From assembly GCF_014084105.1 (NCBI RefSeq), contig NZ_CP048289.1, positions 8,565,922 through 8,629,921 on the forward strand: a stretch of DNA of 64,000 nucleotides, read 5' to 3'. Positions 19,187 through 28,117 of the stretch are shown here, piece by piece (the stretch's first letter is position 1; every line of letters begins with the position of its first letter). Position numbers and translations under genes: made by a program. Under the pieces are notes generated by a model. It had not been told where the DNA came from. It did no database searches and was given only the letters and a program-made list of their open reading frames with translations. This DNA is from Streptacidiphilus sp. P02-A3a. Its GTDB lineage: Bacteria; Actinomycetota; Actinomycetes; Streptomycetales; Streptomycetaceae.

Positions 19187-20530
19187 TTATGCCGGGGTGG
19201 GCAGGGCGCTGAGACGGTCGCGGAATTCGGCGACCCGGGCTTCGCGCCGGTAGGGGCTGAGCTTGGCGCTGAACCCCTGAAGGCGGCTGGTCGCGCGGGC
19301 GGAGGAGACGCGGCTTTCCAGGAGCGCCGCTCCCTGGTTCGCGGCGTCCAGGGCACCGTCGAGGTCCTTGCCGAGCAGGCGTGCTTCGGCCAGGCGGGCG
19401 GACCGGACGGCGGCGTCGCGGGGTACGGCCTGGTTGACCGAGTCCTCCAGGGACGCTGTGGCCTTGTCGTACTGGCCGGAGGCGAGGAGGAGCTTGCCTT
19501 CGCTGGAGGCCATCTGGGCCGGGCCGTACCAGGCGAGCCAGTCGGGCCGGTCTTCGCCGGTGGTCTGGTGCCGGTCCCAGAGGGTCACCGCGCGGCTGAA
19601 GGAGGCCCCGGCCCGCTCGTGGCGGCCCTCGCCGGCGAGGGCAACTGCCTGGTGGACGTGCAGGAAGGAGCCGACAGCCGGGGCGAGGGACTTGGGAGCG
19701 TTGTCGATGGCGGTGGTGATCAGGTGGACGCGGTCGCGGGGGTGGCCGGCCTCGGCTACGTGGATGCCCATCTCGGCGAGGATGAACGCGCCGAAGGCTC
19801 CGTCGCCCGCTGTGCGCGAGGCGCGCAGGGCGCCGACGTAGTACTGCTGCCCGGCGGAGTGCAGACCGGTGTCGAAGGCCATCCATCCGGTCAGATAGCA
19901 GACCCGGGCAGCCAGGGCATGCAGTCGGCCGCCGACCTGCTCGGTGTACCGGCCGCCCTGAAGAAGCCCGGTGATCAGCGAGAGGTCACCCCGGGCCTGC
20001 TCCAGCAGGCGAGCGCCGCCCATTTGGGCATCCAGGGAGCGCAGGGTATCCACGCGCTGCTCGATGGTGGTGACCATGGCGTCGGTCACGCGGTCGCCAT
20101 CCAGGGCGGAGGCAAAGGCGGACGGCGCGTCAGCCCAGCTTGCGGCAAGGGCCACCAGGGCGGCCCCCGTGATCGTGACGAATCCTCGACGGTCCATGAG
20201 CCCACTCCCGTTCAGGTGTGCCAATGCATCCACGGTACCCGGGGTATCCCAGGATGCCCGCAGACCCGGCACCTCCCACACCGGCAGCCACAACGGCCAT
20301 TCCTCGTAACGCCATTGGTGGTCCGCAAGGCCGATCAGATCGGCGATGAGACCCTGCGTCGGCTCGTCGGGGACCTGGCCGTGCTCCCACTTCCACACAG
20401 TGGAGCGGTTGCAGGCGATGTTCAACTTCCGAACGGCGGCAAGCTCGTTCAGCAAGCGCGCGAACTCGACCGGCCCCCAGCCATAGCTCTGGCGTAAGTA
20501 CGTCAGTGGATGCGCTGCGGTGTCAGACAT
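19187..20530 (-). CDS. XRE-family regulator with TPR-like C-terminal region
   Basis: A 447-residue protein. An N-terminal helix-turn-helix (about residues 10-60, with NIACNRSTVWKWEHGQVPDE as recognition region) is joined to a long alpha-helical region with alternating Ala/Leu helices and phrases such as YVGALRASRTAGDGAFGAFI and AVALAGEGRHERAGASFSRA that resemble tetratricopeptide repeats. This build is common in streptomycete regulators that sense peptides or small signals. GGAGA lies 10 bases before the ATG at 20530; the open frame continues further up. It is divergent from the cluster beginning at 20742 and is the best candidate to control it. Confidence 0.75.
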   Translation of the reverse strand: MSDTAAHPLTYLRQSYGWGPVEFARLLNELAAVRKLNIACNRSTVWKWEHGQVPDEPTQGLIADLIGLADHQWRYEEWPLWLPVWEVPGLRASWDTPGTVDALAHLNGSGLMDRRGFVTITGAALVALAASWADAPSAFASALDGDRVTDAMVTTIEQRVDTLRSLDAQMGGARLLEQARGDLSLITGLLQGGRYTEQVGGRLHALAARVCYLTGWMAFDTGLHSAGQQYYVGALRASRTAGDGAFGAFILAEMGIHVAEAGHPRDRVHLITTAIDNAPKSLAPAVGSFLHVHQAVALAGEGRHERAGASFSRAVTLWDRHQTTGEDRPDWLAWYGPAQMASSEGKLLLASGQYDKATASLEDSVNQAVPRDAAVRSARLAEARLLGKDLDGALDAANQGAALLESRVSSARATSRLQGFSAKLSPYRREARVAEFRDRLSALPTPA

Positions 20531-20741
20531 GGCGTCACCGTCTCCCTGTGGCCCTACCTCCGAGCGTACCCAGCCCCCTGGCAGCCTGATCTGCTGCTCC
20601 ACAGGGAGAAACCCCCTAGAAACGTTCCGGTACTGAGCATCTGGGCGTTCAGTAGTCACCGGACACCACCGCAGGCTCTCCCCGGGATTCAGAGGTGTCC
20701 GCACCGGAATCAGTGCCCCCACCTCCACCAGGAGAAGCGCC

Positions 20742-20969
20742 TTGTCCCCACCTACCTCCGCTCAAGCAATCGACGGCCCGCAGATCGGTGACCTCGTCCG
20801 GAACCAGCACGGTAGCCAGTTGGTCGTTACGGACATCCGTGGAGGACAGCAGGTCCTGCGCCCCCGGTACGGCAGCCGCGAGTACTCCGTTGATGATCAC
20901 GTCGCCCTGTCCCTGGTCGCACGGCGTGGAACCTGGGGAGACCTCCCGAACGGAGGGTTCCAGCGATGA
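20742..20969 (+). CDS. Small hypothetical protein, first of a coupled series
   Basis: A 75-residue protein starting at TTG with AGGAG 7 bases upstream. It reads IGDLVRNQHGSQLVVTDIRG followed by VLRPRYG, which suggests a small beta-rich fold like those that bind nucleic acid or peptides, though I do not recognise a family. Its stop codon overlaps the start of the next gene (ATGA). It faces the XRE regulator across a 211-base divergent promoter region. Confidence 0.55.
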   Translation: MSPPTSAQAIDGPQIGDLVRNQHGSQLVVTDIRGGQQVLRPRYGSREYSVDDHVALSLVARRGTWGDLPNGGFQR

Positions 20970-21250
20970 CCCCTGCCGACCGTCGGCGCACCGTCGCCGA
21001 GTCGGCTCCGATCCCGCTGACGGCGTGCGGCACGCCAAGTCCGCAGGTCCTGCGGGTCACGCAGGAGGCGCCACAGCGGCGAGACGTGAGGTATGACTCC
21101 CGTGCCGAGCAGGCAGCCCTGCCCGTGGAGATCCACTACTCGGACGGCACGGCCCTTGAGGCGCTCCTCATCCTGACTCCCGGACAAGTCGAGCTTTTCC
21201 GGATCAAGTTGGACCAGGCGATCGCCCAGCGTCGGGAGTCCGGCAGGTGA
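20966..21250 (+). CDS. Small hypothetical protein
   Basis: A 94-residue protein coupled to its neighbours by ATGA and GTGA overlaps. The C-terminal half (VEIHYSDGTALEALLILTPG then QVELFRIKLDQAIAQR) is well organised and could form two strands and a helix; the N-terminal half is Pro/Arg-rich. No recognised domain. Confidence 0.5.
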   Translation: MTPADRRRTVAESAPIPLTACGTPSPQVLRVTQEAPQRRDVRYDSRAEQAALPVEIHYSDGTALEALLILTPGQVELFRIKLDQAIAQRRESGR

Positions 21251-21435
21251 ACGGACGGCACGCAGCCCCTGACCGCGTCAGCGCGGCCTTGGGCACGGCA
21301 TGGACCGCATTCTCGGCTGTGGCCTTGGCACTGCTCGCGCTGACCGCCCGTACGCCCGACCCCTATGCGCCTACCAAGCTCCCGGTCGGCCCTGCTCCGG
21401 CGACCGCACCCGATCATCCGGCCCAGGGCCCCTGA
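21247..21435 (+). CDS. Small single-span membrane protein
   Basis: A 62-residue protein with a hydrophobic segment ALGTAWTAFSAVALALLALT and a proline-rich C-terminal tail. The GTG start overlaps the previous stop codon (GTGA). It is likely a small membrane-anchored component of the cluster or a short exported peptide. The coupled overlaps are the main support that it is translated. Confidence 0.45.
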   Translation: MNGRHAAPDRVSAALGTAWTAFSAVALALLALTARTPDPYAPTKLPVGPAPATAPDHPAQGP

Positions 21436-21507
21436 CGCTCCATCACAGCTGTTTCAGATCAGCCGCGCATGCTCTACCTGAACTCAGATCCGTACAAGGA
21501 TGGACAG

Positions 21508-22410
21508 ATGGGCGACTGGGAGTTCGTGAAGGACAGAACGGCCACACGGGGCGCGGTGTGGCGGTCAACGAACGGCTTGCTCTACAAGCGGACCGGCGGC
21601 GAGGACCTGCGGGAGGAAGGCGAGTTCCAGCGGCTCGCCACTGATCTCGGCTACCCGGTCCCGGAGATCATCGACAGCGGAACAGAGAACGGGCGCTTCT
21701 ACGTCACGGAGCGCTCCCTGGGCGACGCCTCGCTGCACGATCACGCCCTGGCCGACGCGCAGCGCTATGGACAGGTCAGCGACGAGGTGATCGGCCAGGC
21801 GGCAGCCGTCGCTTCCGAACTGCTGCTGGCCGAGGCGAGGCATCCCCTGCTCGCCTCCCCTTGGTTCGAACGGGCCGCCTTCGCTAAGGACGTCTTCGAG
21901 GAGAACCCGGACTTCGACTCCGCACGAGTCCACGACACCGTCGAACGCGCCCTTGACCGGCTGGCACAGCTCCCGACGGTCCACGGGCACCTGGACTACG
22001 GCCTGCCCAACGTCCTACCGGCCGGTGTCATCGACTGGCAGCACCACGGGCCCGTCCCACTGGGCTACGACGTCTACCCCGCGCTCGACATCGTGGCCTT
22101 CAAGGGCGGCAACAAGGGATACCGCATCACCCCCGAGCAGCGCACCGCCTACGTCTCCGCGCTCGACACGACCGCCACCGCACTCGCCGTCCCGCGCGTG
22201 AGCGGATACCTGGGCGAGTTCCTGCTGGTCAAGTGCTTCTTCTTCCTCGCGTTGATGCGACCGGCTGAGCCCGCCCGGCCAGACAAGCACATCAAGTGGC
22301 ACTACCGCCGAGCCCTTTTCACGATGGGACTTGATCAGTATGAATCGTCCGGCACGATCGACACCGGAGCCTTCCCCACGCTGGACCAGTTCACCGCCGA
22401 TCACCGGTAG
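21508..22410 (+). CDS. APH-fold phosphotransferase
   Basis: A 300-residue kinase-like protein of the aminoglycoside phosphotransferase fold. Catalytic loop HGHLDYGLPN gives catalytic Asp 163 and metal-binding Asn 168; VIDWQ (Asp 176) is the equivalent of the DFG aspartate. The N-lobe has LLYKRTGGEDLREEGEFQRL with the ATP lysine and helix-C Glu. AAGGA lies 7 bases ahead of the ATG at 21508; an ATG 39 bases earlier is less likely. The neighbours are a nucleotidyltransferase, a phosphatase and a zinc-ribbon protein, so a metabolite or nucleic-acid substrate is more plausible than an antibiotic. Confidence 0.8.
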   Translation: MGDWEFVKDRTATRGAVWRSTNGLLYKRTGGEDLREEGEFQRLATDLGYPVPEIIDSGTENGRFYVTERSLGDASLHDHALADAQRYGQVSDEVIGQAAAVASELLLAEARHPLLASPWFERAAFAKDVFEENPDFDSARVHDTVERALDRLAQLPTVHGHLDYGLPNVLPAGVIDWQHHGPVPLGYDVYPALDIVAFKGGNKGYRITPEQRTAYVSALDTTATALAVPRVSGYLGEFLLVKCFFFLALMRPAEPARPDKHIKWHYRRALFTMGLDQYESSGTIDTGAFPTLDQFTADHR

Positions 22411-22423
22411 CCCCATCCCCGCC

Positions 22424-23431
22424 GTGCGGGACCGCGACTACCTGATGGACCACCACGGCGTCGTTTTCAAGGTCATCGGCGACAGCCACCCCGGCAGCCA
22501 CTATCTGGGCTACGTGAAGTACCACCCCGACGAGAAGGGCGACCGCAGGCTGTTCGGCCAGACCTACCGGCAGAACAGCGTCGTGTCGAAGTCCTTCGGC
22601 ATCCTGGCCGGCAGGCCCGAGTGCTACGTGTACTCCGACACCCTCGGGTGCGTCATCACCGGCATCCCGCGCGAGGACATCGCAGTCCACTACTCCTGCC
22701 GCCAGGCGATCCACGCCGAACCCGGCCTGGTGGCCGACAACCCGGCGGGCCACGACCTCCTGTCGATCACCGAGTGGGTCATGGCCGACGAGGCGCAGGG
22801 GCTCATCGGCGTCACCGGCTCGTTCCTCGTGGGCTGCTACAACGAGCGCTCCGACATCGACCTCGTCTGCTACGGCCCGCAGGGCTACCAGGCCGCACAA
22901 GACCTCTTCCAGCAAACCGAGTTGATCAGGCCCTACGAGGGCGACGATCTCACCCGCCTGTACATCCGCCGGGCCAAGTACATGGAGGGGTGCTCGTTCG
23001 ACGCGCTCATCAGGCAGGAGCGGCGCAAGCTCCAAGGGCTGACGGCAGGCAGCGGCGCGCACATCAACTGTGAGCCCATCCGCGCCGACCGCGACCGGAC
23101 CTTCTCCCAGGTCTCTTCCAAGGAGATCGGTGAGGTCTCGCTCCTCGCGAAGATCACTGACCACAGCGAAGGACTGACGACACCGGCCGTCTACAGGATC
23201 AAGGTCAAGACCATCCTCAGCTCGACCATCGACGAGCCGGACTCCTTCGCCCGCAGGATCACCCACATGCGCTCCTACCTGGGCGCCTACACCGGCGCCT
23301 TCCGAAGCGGCGACACGGTCCACCTGTCCGGCAAGCTCGTCCACACCCAGGACGGCGAGCACAGCGGCTTCGGCATCGAGCTGACCCCCTGGAGCGTCAG
23401 CGGCTCCTACGTCGCCAACCTGGCCGGCTAG
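22424..23431 (+). CDS. Nucleotidyltransferase-domain protein
   Basis: A protein of about 335 residues. The DNA polymerase beta-type nucleotidyltransferase signature is clear: GSFLVGCYNERSDIDLV, with the Gly-Ser pair at 132-133 and metal-binding aspartates at 144 and 146. The C-terminal third (YRIKVKTILSSTIDEPDSFA, then TYVHLSGKL-like VHLSGKLVH) may be a beta-barrel. The start is uncertain: GTG 22424 avoids overlap with the upstream kinase gene, while ATG 22445 is an alternative. The enzyme should transfer a nucleotide to a protein, RNA or small molecule. It is the central gene of a co-directional cluster with a kinase and a phosphatase. Confidence 0.72.
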   Translation: MRDRDYLMDHHGVVFKVIGDSHPGSHYLGYVKYHPDEKGDRRLFGQTYRQNSVVSKSFGILAGRPECYVYSDTLGCVITGIPREDIAVHYSCRQAIHAEPGLVADNPAGHDLLSITEWVMADEAQGLIGVTGSFLVGCYNERSDIDLVCYGPQGYQAAQDLFQQTELIRPYEGDDLTRLYIRRAKYMEGCSFDALIRQERRKLQGLTAGSGAHINCEPIRADRDRTFSQVSSKEIGEVSLLAKITDHSEGLTTPAVYRIKVKTILSSTIDEPDSFARRITHMRSYLGAYTGAFRSGDTVHLSGKLVHTQDGEHSGFGIELTPWSVSGSYVANLAG

Positions 23432-23442
23432 GAACCACGCCC

Positions 23443-24117
23443 ATGCCGCTGCTGATCATCCGCCACGCCGAGTCCGTCGAGAACGCCACCAAGCACCACG
23501 GCTTCTACCAGGACCCACGCCCCTACGGCGGAGCCGCCGCCCACTGGATCTCCCACGACCTAGTCGGCCTGACACCACGCGGCTTCCGCCAGGCCAGGTG
23601 GCTCGCCGACCTACTCCCTGCCCTCGCGGGAGACGAGCCGCACGTCTACACCTCGACCTACCGCAGGGCGATCGACACCGCACTGATCGCGCTGCCCGAC
23701 CTCCCCAACGGCCGTCACCAGCAGACGGCCCTGCTGGACGAACAGCACTACGGGGACGCCACCTACATGACCAAGCGCGAACTGTTCGCCACCTACCCGG
23801 ACCAGGCCGAGGTCCGCCGCGAGCGCAAGCACCTGTGGACGGCCCCGGGCGCGGGCGAGTCCCTCGCTGAGGGCGTCCGCCGACGGGCCGCCGCATTCGC
23901 CGCGCAGGCCCAGAGCGAACTCCGCTCAGCCAGTGCGGTCGTCGCCTTCACCCACCAGACCACGGCCGTGGCACTGCGCTCGCTGCTCGAAGGCCGCCCC
24001 CTGCCCGAAGTCCTCGCGGAGGAGAGGCAGGCCAAGCTGCCCAACGCCGCGATCCTCCATTACAGCCTGCGGGACGGGCGCTTCGTCCGAACCGGGACGG
24101 TCATCCCGCCGATCTAG
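23443..24117 (+). CDS. Histidine phosphatase family protein
   Basis: A 224-residue protein with the family motif LIIRHAES at residues 4-11 (phospho-accepting His 8), the SPxxRAxxTA-like TYRRAIDTAL, and the second catalytic His in VAFTHQTTAV. It starts 11 bases after the nucleotidyltransferase stop codon and is followed 8 bases later by the zinc-ribbon gene, so it belongs to the same transcript. Its substrate may be the product of the neighbouring kinase. Confidence 0.82.
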   Translation: MPLLIIRHAESVENATKHHGFYQDPRPYGGAAAHWISHDLVGLTPRGFRQARWLADLLPALAGDEPHVYTSTYRRAIDTALIALPDLPNGRHQQTALLDEQHYGDATYMTKRELFATYPDQAEVRRERKHLWTAPGAGESLAEGVRRRAAAFAAQAQSELRSASAVVAFTHQTTAVALRSLLEGRPLPEVLAEERQAKLPNAAILHYSLRDGRFVRTGTVIPPI

Positions 24118-24125
24118 GAGGTCTC

Positions 24126-25313
24126 GTGCGGCACCTGTTCCTCAACGGCCCCGTCCAGAACGGGCCCTTCACCTTCCAGTCCAAGCCGGGGAAAGCCGTG
24201 GGCATCCGCCTCGCAGCGGCCCTGAACGCCATCATCGGCGCACCGACCGCGCCGCACCTGTGGAACACCGTGACGCTGGCCGGAGACCTCCGGTACCGCC
24301 AGCTCAACGACACCACGCTCACCCGCGAAGCCTTCGAAGCCGACCTCATCGCCGCCAAGTACCCGCCCGACCCGCCACCAGCCGCAGGCGTCGTCACCGA
24401 CACCTCCAGCGAGGTCGCCGAGTTGGCCATGGAGATGGTCGAGGCCAACCTGCGTACCGGTGCCCTGACCATCAGCCGCGAGACCGTCCCAACCTGCCGG
24501 GTCTGCGGCCACCTGACCGGCAGCGGCGGCCACCCCTGCAACGCCTGCGGCAGCACCGCTACCCAGGACCGCACCGGACTGCACCTCGTCGCCCACCTCG
24601 CCAAGGACCGCCCTGTCCTTGACCGCTCGGACATCCACGCCAGCCACCGCCAGCAGCCCAAGCATCTCCAGAACACCGCAGCCAATACCCCCGCCCGCCT
24701 GATCCTGTCCCGGACCCGCGACCATGGCATCGACCTGGCCCCGCTCGGCCTGCCCGCCCTCGTCCTGGACCCCCGGGTCAGCCTCCACGTCACCGTCCTG
24801 GCAGCCGCGCGAGGGCTCGACGCCGACGTGGCCGTGATGACCATCACCCAGAACGCGGCCAACCACATCGCGGCCCACGGACAGCACTTCCGGACATACG
24901 ACGGCACCCGGCTGCGGTACGCCCTCCACGGTCACCTGCCGTACGACCACACGGCCGACCTCCGGGCCGTCTACGAGGCATACCGCGCCGGCGCGGAAAC
25001 CACGAGAGCGTTCGAGACCTGGTTCCTCCCGCTAGTCTCACTCAAGGAGAAGGGCGCGACCCACCCACAACAGCTCCCCGCCCTCTTCAAACACTTCATG
25101 CGCGCGACCCTGGCCCGCCCCACCGAGCCCGACCCAGCCACGATCCAGGCGGTCCAGCAGGAAATCGAAAACGGCGGCACCGACTGGATCACCAGCAGAC
25201 ACAGGCTGGCGACCGTGCTGGCCGCAGGTAGGTCATTTGCGGGCCACGAAGGGGCCACGCGAGACAGGTCTGATTTGGCCCATAGATCGCTTCGAGCACA
25301 ACGGCTGGCTTGA
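24126..25313 (+). CDS. Zinc-ribbon protein of unknown function, possibly truncated
   Basis: A 395-residue protein with one clear feature: a zinc ribbon CRVCG...CNACG (about residues 120-140). The N-terminus LFLNGPVQNGPFTF and the phrase LDPRVSLHVTVLAAARGLDA are reminiscent of nucleotide-binding Rossmann or class I synthetase folds, and the zinc knuckle would suit such a fold, but I cannot assign a family. AGGAGG precedes the GTG start. The last 35 residues turn Arg/Ser-rich and look out of frame, so the natural C-terminus may have been lost by recombination near 25220. Last gene of the 20.7-25.3 kb cluster. Confidence 0.55.
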   Translation: MRHLFLNGPVQNGPFTFQSKPGKAVGIRLAAALNAIIGAPTAPHLWNTVTLAGDLRYRQLNDTTLTREAFEADLIAAKYPPDPPPAAGVVTDTSSEVAELAMEMVEANLRTGALTISRETVPTCRVCGHLTGSGGHPCNACGSTATQDRTGLHLVAHLAKDRPVLDRSDIHASHRQQPKHLQNTAANTPARLILSRTRDHGIDLAPLGLPALVLDPRVSLHVTVLAAARGLDADVAVMTITQNAANHIAAHGQHFRTYDGTRLRYALHGHLPYDHTADLRAVYEAYRAGAETTRAFETWFLPLVSLKEKGATHPQQLPALFKHFMRATLARPTEPDPATIQAVQQEIENGGTDWITSRHRLATVLAAGRSFAGHEGATRDRSDLAHRSLRAQRLA

Positions 25314-25434
25314 GGAACGAGCAGTCGCTGTTCTGCACCGAGAAGTCACCAGCACTCGTTGACCGCCTCCAGGGCAGGCCAACATATCGGCTGGTCTGCC
25401 CCGGCAAGCGATCACGAGTCGTCGCTAGCGCCGC

Positions 25435-25620
25435 TTACCTCGCCGTCGTGGCAGAGCCTGAGCCCTGCGGCGGTGTGGGCTTCACCTGAGCTGTCGGGCT
25501 AGGGCCCGGTTGAGGCGGCTGGACCGGGGCAGGCTGCCGGGGACGGTAGCCCTCTCGGATCTCCGCTCGGCGTCCCCCCTTGGTGATCTCTGATCGCTCC
25601 ACTTTTTTGTTGTCTGCCAT
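25435..25620 (-). CDS. Small Pro-rich hypothetical protein
   Basis: A 61-residue protein beginning MADNKKVERSEITKGG and ending in a Pro/Gln-rich tail. The charged N-terminus and the proline-rich end resemble small streptomycete proteins of unknown function. It lies 64 bases downstream of the displaced end of the DUF6338 gene and was probably its operon partner before the IS21 insertion. Confidence 0.5.
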   Translation of the reverse strand: MADNKKVERSEITKGGRRAEIREGYRPRQPAPVQPPQPGPSPTAQVKPTPPQGSGSATTAR

Positions 25621-25684
25621 GTTCCGCTCGATTCTGCTTCGGGGGCCTGAGGACCAGTGTGCCACGCAAGAAATGGCAACCGGC

Positions 25685-25822
25685 CTACGGACTGGGAGGC
25701 GATGCTTCAGGCTCTGGTGTTGTCGGCCTGAGGAACTCGACCACAACGGCATTGCCGCAATCGATATGGATTCCTTCCGAGTTTGGCGTCTCTTTAACGA
25801 ACTCGCCAACATCGCTCATCTG
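25685..25822 (-). pseudogene. Displaced C-terminal part of a DUF6338-like gene
   Basis: Forty-five codons from CAGATGAGCGATGTT to a TAG stop read MSDVGEFVKETPNSEGIHID and continue as a plausible protein end. Removing the IS21 element and one copy of the 4-base duplication joins this frame exactly to the segment at 28118-28694, so this is the severed 3' end of that gene. Confidence 0.8.
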
Positions 25823-25896
25823 TGTCGGCAACGGCTGAAAATGGGCCGGTCTGAACGGTTCAATCGTGGGCCATCGTGTGGTCTCGTTCGTTGGGT

Positions 25897-26739
25897 TCAG
25901 TCGTTGCCGGTGGTGGGGGTGCGGCCGAGTTCGCGGCCTCGCATGCGGTAGGACTCGCCTTTGAGGGAGTGGACCTCGGCGTGGTGGACGAGTCGGTCGA
26001 TCATGGCGGCGGCGACGGTCTCGTCGCCGAAGGTCTCTCCCCAGCGTCCGAAGGGCTTGTTGCTGGTGACGATCACGCTGGCCCTTTCGTATCTGTTCGA
26101 TATGAGCTGGAAGAACAGGTTCGCGGCCTCGGACTCGAAGGGGATGTAGCCGACCTCGTCGATCACGATCAGCGGGTAGCGGCCGAGCCGGACCAGCTCG
26201 TCCTGGAGGCGGCCGGCCTGGTGGGCGGCGGCGAGGCGGTCGACCCACTGGGCGGCGGTGGCGAACGCGACCCGGTGGCCCGCCTGGCAGGCCCTGACCG
26301 CGAGGCCGGTGGCCAGGTGTGTCTTCCCGGTCCCGGGCGGCCCCAGAAATACGGCGTTCTCCTTGGCCGCTATGAAGTCCAATGTTCCCAGGTGGGAGAG
26401 TTGTTGGCGGGTCAGGCCGCGCAGATGGGTGACGTCGAGCTCCTCGATGGTCTTGATGGCGGGGAAACGGGCGGCGCGGATACGGCCCTCGCCGCCGTGG
26501 GAGTCGCGGGCGGAGACCTCGCGTTGCAGGCATGCGACCAGGTACTCGGTGTGGGTCCAGGACTCTGTCTGGGCGCGTTCGGCCAGCCGCTCAGCGGCGT
26601 CCAGCAGGGCGGGTGCTTTCATGGCGCGAGAGAGGAAGGCCAGGTCGGCGGCGGTCTGCCGACCAGTGCGGGTGGTCTGGCTGTTCGTTTTCGCCCTGTC
26701 GCCGGTGTTGTTTGCGGTAGTCGTGGTGGTGTGGGCCAT
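25897..26739 (-). CDS. istB: IS21 helper ATPase IstB
   Basis: A 280-residue AAA+ ATPase. Walker A is GPPGTGKTHL, Walker B is PLIVIDEVGYIPF, and TSNKPFGRWG is the sensor region typical of IstB/DnaC-like ATPases. It binds DNA and activates the IstA transposase for insertion. The ATG overlaps the istA stop codon (ATGA), so the two are translated together. The N-terminal tail of about 25 residues is Thr/Asn-rich and may be a strain-specific extension. Confidence 0.95.
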   Translation of the reverse strand: MAHTTTTTANNTGDRAKTNSQTTRTGRQTAADLAFLSRAMKAPALLDAAERLAERAQTESWTHTEYLVACLQREVSARDSHGGEGRIRAARFPAIKTIEELDVTHLRGLTRQQLSHLGTLDFIAAKENAVFLGPPGTGKTHLATGLAVRACQAGHRVAFATAAQWVDRLAAAHQAGRLQDELVRLGRYPLIVIDEVGYIPFESEAANLFFQLISNRYERASVIVTSNKPFGRWGETFGDETVAAAMIDRLVHHAEVHSLKGESYRMRGRELGRTPTTGND

Positions 26740-28007
26740 CAGGTGTCCTCCTTGCCCGCGCCGCCCTCGATGAGGGTGAACATGCGGTCGTAGGTGCCCA
26801 GTTCGCGTTGTTCAACGTCGATGCCGAGGCTGTCGGGGGTCAGGGCCGCGGCGCGGGCGGTGGCTGCTCGGGCGGCCTTTTGGTGGATGACCTCGCCGCG
26901 CAGGACGTGGGCCGCGGCGGCGTGGTCGGGGTCGGTGATCGACTGGTGCCTGGCCCAGCAGCGGGCATGGCGGGCCACCACGTCGTTGCCGGCGATGGCG
27001 GTGATCTCCTCGTTGTCGGTGCGGACCATCACCGTCCTGCCGATCGCGCGGGGATGGACGGAGTAGTCGTTGGTGTCCACGCGGATGTAGTGGTCGCGGC
27101 CGATGCGGGTGTGGAAGCGCCACCAGTGCGGTGGGGTGACCGGCGGGATGGTCAGCATCGCGGCCCGGTCGGCCTCCCAGCGGTCCACCGGGCGGGCGTC
27201 GATGGAGCGGTGCCGGCGCCGGTTGGCGATCTGCAGCCACGCGCTCAGCTGGGTGTTGAAGTCGTCGGGGCCGGTGAAGGTGCGGCCGGGCACGAAGCTC
27301 GTCTCCAGGTAGCCGTTCGCGCGCTCCACCAGGCCTTTCGCTTCCGGGTCCCGGGGCCGGCAGAGGTGGACCTTGACCGCGAGCAGGCCCGCGAACGCAG
27401 CGAACTCGCTGGTCAGCTTGCCCTTGCCGACACCGGCCTCGTTGTCCCAGACCAGCATCTTGGGCACCGCTGCCCAGCCGTCGGCGAGCAGACGCCAGTG
27501 GCCGTCGATCAGGTCACCGGTCTGCCGCGACGGCAGCATCCGGGCGGTGATCACCCGCGAGTAGCCCGACACGATGACCAGCACCGGCGGGCGGCCCGAC
27601 TGGCCGTAGCCCAGCGGGATGTCGACGGCGGGGAACCACAAGTCGCACTGCGCGAGCTCACCGGGCTCGTAGACCGTGCGCGAGACCGGGTCCACCGGCA
27701 GGAAGGCCGGCCGCAGCTCACGCACCCGCTCACTCAGGATCGTCAGCCCGCGCTCCCAGCCGATCCGCTCCGCAATCACGGTCACCGGTATCGTCGGGGT
27801 CTGCCTGAGCAGCTCGCGGACTGCGGGCTCGACCGCGTCCACCGCCGAGCCCTTCAGCGGACGCTGGTACTGCGGGGGCCGGTCCGAGGCCAGTGCCCGC
27901 AGCACGGTGCCCCTGGAAATCCCCAGCTGCCGGGCCACCGCCCGGGCCGACAACCCCTCAGCCCGGTGCAACCGGCGAATCTCAGCCCAGTCCTCCACGT
28001 GGATCAC
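26739..28007 (-). CDS. istA: IS21 transposase IstA
   Basis: A 422-residue DDE transposase. The N-terminal helix-turn-helix (AEIRRLHRAEGLSARAVARQ then LGISRGTVLRAL) is followed by the catalytic core with QCDLWFPAVDI (first Asp), VWDNEAGVGK (second Asp) and the Glu in KGLVERANGYLETSF. All three acidic residues are present, so the enzyme may be active. The GTG start at 28007 has GGAGG about 9 bases upstream; the open frame runs further but lacks a ribosome site. Confidence 0.95.
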   Translation of the reverse strand: MIHVEDWAEIRRLHRAEGLSARAVARQLGISRGTVLRALASDRPPQYQRPLKGSAVDAVEPAVRELLRQTPTIPVTVIAERIGWERGLTILSERVRELRPAFLPVDPVSRTVYEPGELAQCDLWFPAVDIPLGYGQSGRPPVLVIVSGYSRVITARMLPSRQTGDLIDGHWRLLADGWAAVPKMLVWDNEAGVGKGKLTSEFAAFAGLLAVKVHLCRPRDPEAKGLVERANGYLETSFVPGRTFTGPDDFNTQLSAWLQIANRRRHRSIDARPVDRWEADRAAMLTIPPVTPPHWWRFHTRIGRDHYIRVDTNDYSVHPRAIGRTVMVRTDNEEITAIAGNDVVARHARCWARHQSITDPDHAAAAHVLRGEVIHQKAARAATARAAALTPDSLGIDVEQRELGTYDRMFTLIEGGAGKEDT

Positions 28008-28117
28008 CCTCTCTTCCTCCTGACTCCAGCCCAATGAAGTCAGAATGATCAAGAGATCACCCAGTGGCCCGCTTTTGATACGCCGTCCGTGGTCCCCATT
28101 TCACCCGTTGCCGACAC

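Larger units (their letters stand above)
25823..28117 (-). mobile_element. IS21-family insertion sequence
   Basis: About 2.3 kb bounded by the inverted repeats TGTCGGCAACGGCTGAAAA (left) and, on the right, the complement of TGTCGGCAACGGGTGAAAT. It carries istA and istB overlapping by four bases. The flanking bases TCTG at 25819-25822 and 28118-28121 form a probable 4-base target duplication; the right end would then carry one extra C. The element interrupts a DUF6338-like gene and both of its genes look intact. Confidence 0.9.

Noticed and set aside
22331-22424. N-terminal extension of the nucleotidyltransferase from ATG 22331
   Set aside because: It lies within the preceding kinase gene in another frame and reads Pro/Ser-rich without domain character.
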